A stretch of 64,000 bases of DNA. It comes from Pomacea canaliculata. Its lineage: Eukaryota; Mollusca; Gastropoda; Architaenioglossa; Ampullariidae. Positions 56,999 to 64,000 of the stretch are shown in pieces. Location of the stretch: positions 26,108,927 to 26,172,926 of the forward strand of contig NC_037594.1 in the NCBI RefSeq assembly GCF_003073045.1, given 5' to 3'. The position numbers and the translations under genes were made by a program. Position 1 is the first letter of the stretch, and each line of letters starts with the position of its first letter. The notes below the pieces were generated by a model. It was not told the DNA's origin and ran no database searches. It saw nothing but the letters and a program-made list of their open reading frames with translations.

Positions 56999-57024
56999 GA
57001 TGAGGATGAGGATGAGGAGGAGGC
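56999..57024 (+). repeat. (GAGGAT)n purine tract
   Basis: GAGGATGAGGATGAGGATGA followed by GGAGGAGG; a short all-purine-rich repeat with a T in each unit. Confidence 0.8.
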
Positions 57025-58015
57025 GGGGCATTTCACTGACGTGGCAAAAGATTTAGAAAAGGTTCAACGGTAATTTTATTTTTTAAATCTCGTGACTCTT
57101 ACGTGGTTGGGACGAACATTTTTGTTGCTTTATGTAACAGTCACGAGATATGACAGAAAAAATGTTTGAGAAGTAAGTTTTCAAAGCATAAAGCACTAAC
57201 CCTGACCTATGAACTATCATAAACAAGAACAAGTTTTTTTGCCTCTGACCGGATAACTTAACCGTCTCTTCAATGATCAAAGCGGGATACGAACCGGTGC
57301 ATCCGATCTTGACTGTTTGGTGAGAAGACTTTACGATGCCTCTCGCTCGGAAGGTTTCAAAGTGATATTTGTTTGATGTTTTAAAGAAATGTTTTGCTTT
57401 TTGTATTGTAATTTAGTCTGCTGTCCATGGTAGTGATAGGAACAGGTGTTGTTTTTGCCACAGTGGGTTTTGAACCAGCGAGACCGATTAAAGTGCAGCA
57501 TAACCAATGTATTGCCATAAAAAGTTAGCGGAGCAAGAGATTTAACAATAAAGTCAGCACGTGGCGAAAATAAATGGCTACACCGCCTTGTTTTTGACTA
57601 AAAGTGTCTATGGCTTTTAAATCATTGGAAACAGTGAAAAATGGCGAACTCAGGTAGAAAAGATAATAAACATGGTGGACTGCATAACACCGGGGCACAG
57701 CTGACATCGACTGTCCTTTGACATGTCACCCGTTACTGCTTATTTGACCGACGAAGTGAGGACAAAAAGAAATAAAACACACCTGTAGTGAACCATCGAG
57801 GCCCGACAATGGTTCTCGTGAAACAATAATTTGTTTGTCTCTCTTGTAATATAGTCATGTGACAACCATTGGAGTTACATACAAACCACAGACTGATTTT
57901 GTCCGTGCATTAACAAATATCTGAAACATGAATCAGGGTGGAAGGTCTCATCCAGCCAAAGATATAATTTAATCACATGACACTAGTAATTTTGTATTTT
58001 GTCCTTTTTTTCTCC

Positions 58016-58106
58016 AAAAAAAAAAAAAACCAACAAAAAAAAAAAACACAAAAAAAAAACAAAAAAAAAAAAAAAAACAAAACAAAACAAAAAAAAACCA
58101 ACAACA
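58016..58106 (+). repeat. A-rich low-complexity tract
   Basis: Runs of A broken by single C or CC over about 90 bp; possibly a retroelement tail, but no head was found next to it. Confidence 0.8.
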
Positions 58107-58611
58107 TAACTACACAACGTATAAGAAGTTTGTAAACAGACAATTAAGTTCTCTAACCTCGTGGTCGGCACGTTGACACGTCCTCGTGACGGTCCGACGG
58201 TAGAGCAGCAGCCATCATCTACGTGGACATCGACTGGAGCATTATCTGTCCATCAGTTTATCTGTCCATCGTCTGATGTCTCACAACTGTATCACCAATG
58301 TCATCTGCTACCTGAACTGTTTACAAGTCATCCGGCCACGAATGGACGACATCTGATCTGATGTCAACAAGCAAACAGCTGTATACCTCAGTCCGCATTC
58401 ACAGCCTCCAGGACAGGCGTCGGTTCTTGATGGAAAGATAAACAAGCAAACAAAGAGGCTTTTTGATCAGAACTTTTCTAAACTCTTCTTTTTATACTGT
58501 TTTGTTTTGTACCAGTCTTAATACTTATCGAATTATACGTAAATTAAAATGATTTTTCATCTATGTTCATAATAAAATATGTAATGAACCTCCATAATTA
58601 AAAACAAGAAC

Positions 58612-58620
<9 letters not shown>

Positions 58621-58644
<24 letters not shown>
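58621..58644 (+). repeat. Poly(A) run
   Basis: A run of about 24 A following ACAACAACAGC. Confidence 0.9.
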
Positions 58645-59024
58645 TTCAGAACAAGAGCTCAAGAATTAACAACGATAGTCAACATTGAGAACAAACAAGA
58701 TCTTGTCTTCTTGTTTTCTGATGATGTGTACAGCCTCTTTATAACATTTTACACTGATTAAGTAGGTGTGCCTCACACTTTTCAACCTTCCATGGAGTAA
58801 ACAACAACAATAACATCCTCCGCCCCTCACTCGCAAGTCCACGCCCAGCTCAGTAACCAGTGTAACAGCTTCTCTCCTTCACTTCGATTTGTATTTTCCC
58901 GGCTCCAGCTGTCACCCGACATGTTAAACGAGTGATAATGGTTGTTACAGCAACAGCCACTGTCAATATGGAACAGTAAACAGTGAGGAAAACAACAACA
59001 GCTGCCGACATTAAAACAGGACGG

Positions 59025-59025
59025 C

Positions 59026-59090
<65 letters not shown>

Positions 59091-59092
59091 GC
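59025..59092 (+). repeat. (CTGT)n microsatellite
   Basis: About 17 uninterrupted CTGT units. Confidence 0.97.
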
Positions 59093-59603
59093 ATTAATAT
59101 TTACATAATGGTGAGCACTCACAACCTGGTTAGTGTTACAAGAGAGTGGCTTATCAACGCACTTTTCCTTATCACTTGTTTGTATATATGCATGCATGGA
59201 TGTCTGTGCGTATGTCTGCATGCACGCATGGACACGCAGACAAACAGCAGGCGACTTCCTATGAACTGGAGCTTGTAGGTGGAAAGCACAGTTTGCGAGA
59301 AGCCTGATAGATCGTGCTGCAGTGTCTTATCTAAATAGGCATAACAGATGATTTCCCCTTCCTTCCTCCCATCCTGGGGATCCTCCATTAATTCTGCTCA
59401 CTTGAAGCGTTGAGTTGTCTGCCCCTTGTAAAAGTCTCGCGTGGAGGTTATCTCGCGATATTTCGCTTAAATTATCCCCCAGGCCCTGAATTAGAAGAAA
59501 CATCTGCAGGGTACCCTGCTTTGTCCCTGGGTATGTGTGCGAGCATCAGAAAGTTAAGAGAGTGCTAACTGAAGTCCGGCGCAAGCTATTCATGGTTCCT
59601 CCT

Positions 59604-59604
59604 C

Positions 59605-59692
<88 letters not shown>
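59604..59692 (+). repeat. (CAA)n microsatellite
   Basis: About 29 uninterrupted CAA units. The open frame on the opposite strand (poly-Cys) is an artefact of the repeat. Confidence 0.97.
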
Positions 59693-60344
59693 CCACTTAG
59701 AAACATAGATTAATCTTCCACTGTACACTTTCTTAATTGAAAAGCATAAAGAGACATAATTCCAAATTCTTAACAATTTTTCATTTGTTGAAGCCAATAA
59801 TAAACTCAGTTAAAAACTGTTTGGTTTTATGTACCGTTCTATTTGTATGTATCGTACTCTGAAATATAGGGCTTCACAACCGAGAACAAAGTGAGCTTCA
59901 TCTTCCTCATTTATTCTACAAAATGGACAGAGCAGGTCACGTGAACTGCAATATTGGAAACACCTACTCTAAATTTCGCCAAAACTGTCAGCAAATAAAC
60001 TCTAAATTCATTACAAATATTTGTTATCAGTTCCTGAGATCCCGTATGTAGAATAAAAAGAAAACCTCTCATTATTATTAATGGGATCGTCCCATTCCTG
60101 ATATACACACCAAACTTGTCGTTCTTTTAATTTGCCTGTAAATAAACTGACATTTTGTACCATCTGATTCATTCATATAAAGCCAAACCCGAGAGACAAT
60201 CACTTTGTTACCCAGTTTATTTTACCTTTTCCATCCAAATAAAAAAAACCATACTGTAAAATGACAAATCTTTATCAGAAAGTTCGACTGTCGGAGATAA
60301 GCAGGGAGGCCACAGCACGCTCCTTGTTTCAGGCTGGAGTGAAG

Positions 60345-60401
60345 TCGGTCAGTTCTTTGAATGTGTGTTGAACTCGGTCAGTTCTTTGAATGTATGTTTA
60401 G
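60345..60401 (+). repeat. Two-copy tandem duplication, period 29
   Basis: TCGGTCAGTTCTTTGAATGT is repeated at 60345 and 60374, with near-identical following bases (GTGTTGAAC versus ATGTTTAGT). Confidence 0.9.
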
Positions 60402-60581
60402 TTTGAGGGACATTCGTGTATTGTTTGTGGTAAATAGCGAACAGACTGTAGGGGACATCTTAGTATTTTATAAAAGAATATGCTTTTGTTGTAAATTTTC
60501 TGTCACAAAGGACTCATAAAGAAAGAGAAGAAAGACATGAAAGGAATGAAAGAAAACGAGAGTAAAGAAGGACGGGGAGTG

Positions 60582-60655
60582 GTGTGTGTGAGTGTGTGTA
60601 TCTGTGTGTGTGTGTGTGTTTGTTTGTTTGTGTGTGTGTGTGTGCGTTCGTTCGC
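60582..60655 (+). repeat. (TG)n-rich tract with TTTG and TTCG units
   Basis: TG dinucleotide repeat with embedded GTTTGTTTG and GCGTTCGTTCGCTCG. Confidence 0.9.
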
Positions 60656-61350
60656 TCGTTTTCGTCACATAATTGTCTGTGAGCCTTGTGAGTATTGTCG
60701 TGATTCTAACGAAGTGTCACAGCTTGTAACTAGTCGTGTTGGGTGGTATTCACTTGGAAAATAAAATCTCTCCTGACTTAATTGATTGTAAAATAAATTT
60801 GGGACTTTCCCCCTTGTCCCAAGCCAAAGGCAACAGTTGTCAAGAATAGGTCTGTGTCAACAGCCGGCTGAGTAGTGAGTATACCACAAGTAACTAGACT
60901 ACACTAACAACAATGTCAAGATTATTGTACTATGATGACTGCAGTATCCAATAAGTGAAAAACCAGACAGTTGACAATGTTAAGGAACTCTGGCGACAAT
61001 GTCAACATGATGGTTGTGCGGTCAGTCACTCATGTCTTTTTTTTTCCATTCATATTCTTAATGGCTTTATTCTTCTCCAAACACATGCAGTGCTCATTGA
61101 CATCCAAGACACTTTGTGAGAATATTTGTCCAGAAACAAAACAAACAAGTCAAAACAAATAAACAAACAAAACCCAAGCATAAACAATTCTCAGTGCAGA
61201 GAGTTGAAAGGACAGGTAAGTTGCTGTTAGGTGTGGAAGCGTTCCGGGATCGATCCTCACCTCACTCAGAAAAATAATTCGCACAATCTCTAAATCTCTT
61301 AATGCGCGCCCTCATTGGCTGAACACCCTGACGACCTTGATCATTTGAAA

Positions 61351-61488
61351 TAAATACTGGCACCCACAAAGACGAGACATTGAGGAGTTGTTGGTCGATC
61401 TGTTTGTTCTAGCGGGTACTCCCCTTCAGATACTCACCTACAGGACACCCCGGATCCACTCGCCCTAAAGGTTCTGGAAAAGGCGAAG
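61351..61488 (+). promoter_or_regulatory. Candidate promoter and 5' UTR exon of the VWC-like gene
   Basis: A TATA-like TAAATA at 61351-61356 lies about 30 bp before a plausible start site (about 61380). A strong donor, GGCGAAG|GTATGT, closes an exon at 61488. The acceptor AAATGTTTCAG (ending 62214) lies 17 bp before the start codon of the secreted protein gene. A non-coding exon of about 110 bases spliced to 62215 explains these signals. Confidence 0.45.
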
Positions 61489-61969
61489 GTATGTTGCTTC
61501 ACCCAGAGTTTTTAGTGCTTGACATGCTGTTTCTGTAAAAAAGGTGGAAGATGTAGTATTATTAGTTGTTTGATTTAAATCACATTGAACAAAGTGCTAT
61601 TTCTGGTTTCTGTCCTAATTAAAAAAAGTTACCTTTATATTGTAAAACACTGGAGAACAGTTTTACTCCATAACTTTATATTTTGACATGATAAAGGCCA
61701 GCACACAGCAACAGCCCTTAATACAAGAAAATTTTCTTTTGAAGCAAAAGAAAACCTCAAGACTGGTTTTGATGTTCAAATTAGAGAAGAGAATAAAAAT
61801 ATTTTCAGCCATAACTAAATTACAAGATTTATGAACATATACCAATCACTTTAGTTTTGGCGAAGCGATACTACAACTGTGGAAACCATAAGTCAGTTAT
61901 TTAGAGAATAGTCATTAGCCATTAAAGTTATTCATTCACCGCTTGAAAGGTATGGGGGCATTGACATTA

Positions 61970-62143
61970 TACACACACACACAAACAAAGAAAAAACCCA
62001 AACAAACAAACAACCAAACAAACAACCAAACAAACAAACAAACAAACAAAAAACACAAACAAACAAACAAACAAACAAACAAACAAACAAACAAACAAAC
62101 AAACAAACAAACAAACAAACAAACAAACAAACAAACAAAACAA
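61970..62143 (+). repeat. (AAAC)n microsatellite inside the putative 5' UTR intron
   Basis: Begins as (AC)n, becomes AAAC with AACC variants, then about 25 clean AAAC units. It ends 71 bp before the acceptor at 62214. Confidence 0.95.
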
Positions 62144-62231
62144 TCCACTATGCAATTAGAGGACGTACGAATTCACGAACCCAGATTAACCAATTTTCTC
62201 TGGAAATGTTTCAGAACACCGAGACTTGAAG

Positions 62232-63632
62232 ATGATCTGGTCATTGTTGACATTGACCGCTGGGCTCTTGCTGGTCTGTCTTGGCACTGTCACCAGCATG
62301 CCTACTGACACTTCGGACAAACGTCCAGACTCCTCGAGTTTCCAAGGACAACACCAAGACCATTCCCTGCCAAACCCTAATACCAATAAACAACAGACCG
62401 AGCATGATACAACTGTAAAGACAGCCTCTTCACCCCAAACACCTCTAGACTCATCCACAACAACTGAGTCGACCCAAGACTCATCCACTACACCCTCCGG
62501 CCTCGTCTGCGATCAGGTCCACTGCCCGACACCCATGTGCGTGGACTCCGTCAGGGGACAGGACGGATGTTGTCTCTTGTGTCCTAACGGTCAGTGTCTT
62601 GGACAAAACGAGCAACTAGTATACACACATACACAACATCTTTGTTTATTCTGCACAGGACATTGTTGTGTCAGCAAACGGTACACAATTGAATATTACA
62701 TAAAACGTAAATATATAAACATCTAAAAATAATCTTCCCTGAAAAGAACTTGAAATGTGTACATCCGATGCGAGTTCATCATTTACGATCATTTAGTCTG
62801 GTAATCATAGTCACTAACTGTCCTATTGCAGGGCCCACTGTCATATTAAAGCACTAACTGTCATATTGCAGGCAATAACTGTATTATTGAGGAAACAGGG
62901 AAGATCATCTCAACTAAAGAAAATGTGATGCATAAAGGTTTCCAGAGAGAGGGCTGTATGACAGTCAACCCCGACGAGTGCCCGTGCATCATACAGGACT
63001 CTCTTAGTTATACCCGCCTGCGCTGTGAGGCCCCCAGGTGTGTCGACTATTCCACTGCACCGGGAGGCTGCTACATCTGTCCGAACGGTCAGTGGGTGGA
63101 TCTGACACTTGTCTTTGTATGTCTGCATCAATACTAGCGGTCAATGGTCAATGTCCATAAACCAGACAATGTTGTGTACACTTAAAGTTTCATGATAATC
63201 AGATCACACCTTTGCTGTCAGAAGGACCATGTCTTACCTGCCTGTCTCCTATCTCATGAGAGGGAGGGTGTGTAGGGATGAAGGTTGCTAGAAGAAGGTA
63301 GTTACGCTCAGAAATCTGTATTTCTTAACAAAAAATTATTTTCCATTGCTCTAAACGTTGAGAGAACGTTAAACGTCTCAAAATATTTTTCTCACTAATT
63401 GTTTTTTCCTTCTGTAGGCAGGAACTGCCGCATCAAGCAAACGGGGCAGATAATCTCATCATCAGTGATGTGGAACGGGTCGCAGTGCGTGTGTCCCGCG
63501 GACAACGATCCTCTGCCTGACTTACTGTTAGAAGGAGGTCCAGTAGCTATCTGCACGCCATTACCCAACACAACTACATCGACGACCTCTGACACGACCC
63601 CAGAAACAACCTTCAGGATCACCCCGTCTTGA
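62232..63632 (+). CDS. Secreted cysteine-rich protein with VWC-like modules
   Basis: Three coding exons, 262 aa: 62232-62589, 62872-63087, 63418-63632, all GT-AG. A signal peptide (MIWSLLTLTAGLLLVCLGTV, cleavage near residue 24) is followed by a Ser/Thr/Gln-rich, proline-poor linker (about 25-90) that could be O-glycosylated. Module 1 is C93, C98, C103, C113, C114, C117, ending CPNG. Module 2 (residues 120-192) has a CPC, a C-x(n)-C pair and ends GGCYICPNG. Module 3 starts GRNC and is shorter, with CVCP and a Thr-rich tail. The Cys-Pro-Asn-Gly ends and C-x-C/CC patterns resemble von Willebrand factor C modules. Both internal junctions are phase 1, right after CPN, so each exon encodes a module. 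The start is the first Met after the acceptor. Not assigned to a named family; a matrix, shell or mucus protein is possible but unproven. Confidence 0.7.
62812..62871 (+). repeat. Duplicated splice-acceptor segment
   Basis: CACTAACTGTCCTATTGCAG (62812-62831) and CACTAACTGTCATATTGCAG (62852-62871) are near-identical, 40 bp apart. The second is the acceptor used in the VWC-like gene model. Both copies contain CTAAC, a good branch-point sequence. Confidence 0.85.
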
Positions 63633-64000
63633 TGTCCCACGTGACGACCAGCGTTACACCCAACGTGATGTGAACGTGACCAGCATACGTGGCATCAACG
63701 TGATCAGCTCACTTGCCTCTTGCATACGTCATCAAAAGGCTTCACATTCAAATATAAAAATAAATAAATAACATATAGCATTCAGAAAACTGTTCAGTTA
63801 ACTTCATGGTTCGCCAGTGAGAGAGATGTCATGGCTAAGCTAGCATTCAACGATCAAATATCTCCATTTCTTCTCAGCTGCTTCCTCAAACATTAAAATA
63901 AAACACGCAGAAAATCTGGACAGTCGTCCCCATGATCGACTCTCGCATGAATATTCATGTCACAAATTGTAATCATGATTACTCAAACTATAAAAATCAT
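63633..64000 (+). other. 3' UTR of the VWC-like gene and flank
   Basis: Overlapping AATAAA signals at 63759-63768 are the likely cleavage signal, giving a 3' UTR of about 150 bases. The first 80 bases hold loose ACGTGA-containing repeats (63640-63705). No further gene is seen before the window ends. Confidence 0.5.

Larger units (their letters stand above)
49490..61340. other. Long intergenic region; no supported gene
   Basis: About 12 kb without any motif-bearing frame. Long open frames at 53033-53461, 53733-54074, 54672-55106, 55662-55922 and 56642-56986 are low-complexity, simple-repeat-derived or lack domains. The region is less AT-rich than the gene introns and has many CpG and ACGT-type palindromes, two CTCF-like motifs, a 24-bp minisatellite, a probable SINE and several microsatellites, listed separately. 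Confidence 0.5.

Noticed and set aside
57270-57500. Two tRNA-like box B motifs (CGGGATACGAACCGG on the minus strand; TGGGTTTTGAACCAGC on plus)
   Set aside because: No convincing partner box A or cloverleaf could be drawn by eye; may be SINE dust but too weak to list.
59603-59797. Minus-strand frame with a long poly-Cys stretch
   Set aside because: It is simply the (CAA)n microsatellite read on the opposite strand (TGT codons); no start context or domain.
61932-62155. Minus-strand frames with FVCL repeats and plus-strand KQTN repeats
   Set aside because: All frames of the (AAAC)n microsatellite are open because the 4-base unit has no stop in any phase; not genes.
1-64000. CRISPR arrays, bacterial operons, riboswitches, rRNA or intact tRNA genes
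   Set aside because: The window is eukaryotic nuclear DNA; none of these structures is present as far as I can see.

Overview
The window is nuclear DNA from an animal. Genes are split by GT-AG introns, coding exons sit in AT-rich non-coding DNA, and there are many microsatellites, tRNA-derived SINEs, and LINE and mariner relics. Gene content (SLC28-type nucleoside transporters, NSUN6, neuferricin/CYB5D2, a SWIM zinc-finger protein, a VWC-like secreted protein) and the style of the SINEs suggest a lophotrochozoan, most likely a gastropod mollusc. The taxon is an inference.

Layout. 1-5.4 kb holds only decayed retroelements: four LINE fragments, all on +, and one SINE with a clear target-site duplication. 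5.9-14.2 kb is a 13-coding-exon concentrative nucleoside transporter (CNT copy A, +). 14.2-21.9 kb is its 3' UTR and gene-poor DNA with one long palindromic element. 21.9-25.3 kb is an almost intronless C2H2/MULE-like/SWIM zinc-finger gene (+). 27.7-37.1 kb is a second CNT (copy B, 12 coding exons, +). Nine consecutive internal exons of A and B have identical lengths and phases, so they are tandem paralogues now separated by the SWIM gene. 40.0-40.9 kb is a single-exon neuferricin gene (CYB5D2, -). It is head-to-head with NSUN6 (+, 11 coding exons, 41.1-49.5 kb), with 196 bp between the start codons. 49.5-61.3 kb has no gene I can support; it is rich in simple repeats and holds a CREB-site-like minisatellite and two of three near-identical CTCF-like motifs. 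62.2-63.6 kb is a small secreted, cysteine-rich, three-module VWC-like gene (+).

Biology. The CNT pair is the main interest. Copy A keeps the Gly-Gln pair of the HP1 hairpin, as in broad-specificity CNT3. Copy B has Gly-Leu at the same place, where human purine-selective CNT2 has Gly-Met. The Na+ and ribose ligands are kept in both. This suggests two functional transporters with diverged base selectivity. Copy A also carries an extra N-terminal exon that looks like an in-frame duplicate of its neighbour. NSUN6 (tRNA m5C72 methyltransferase) and neuferricin probably share a bidirectional promoter. All exon models were built by eye from splice sites, reading phase and family knowledge; no alignment or expression data were available.
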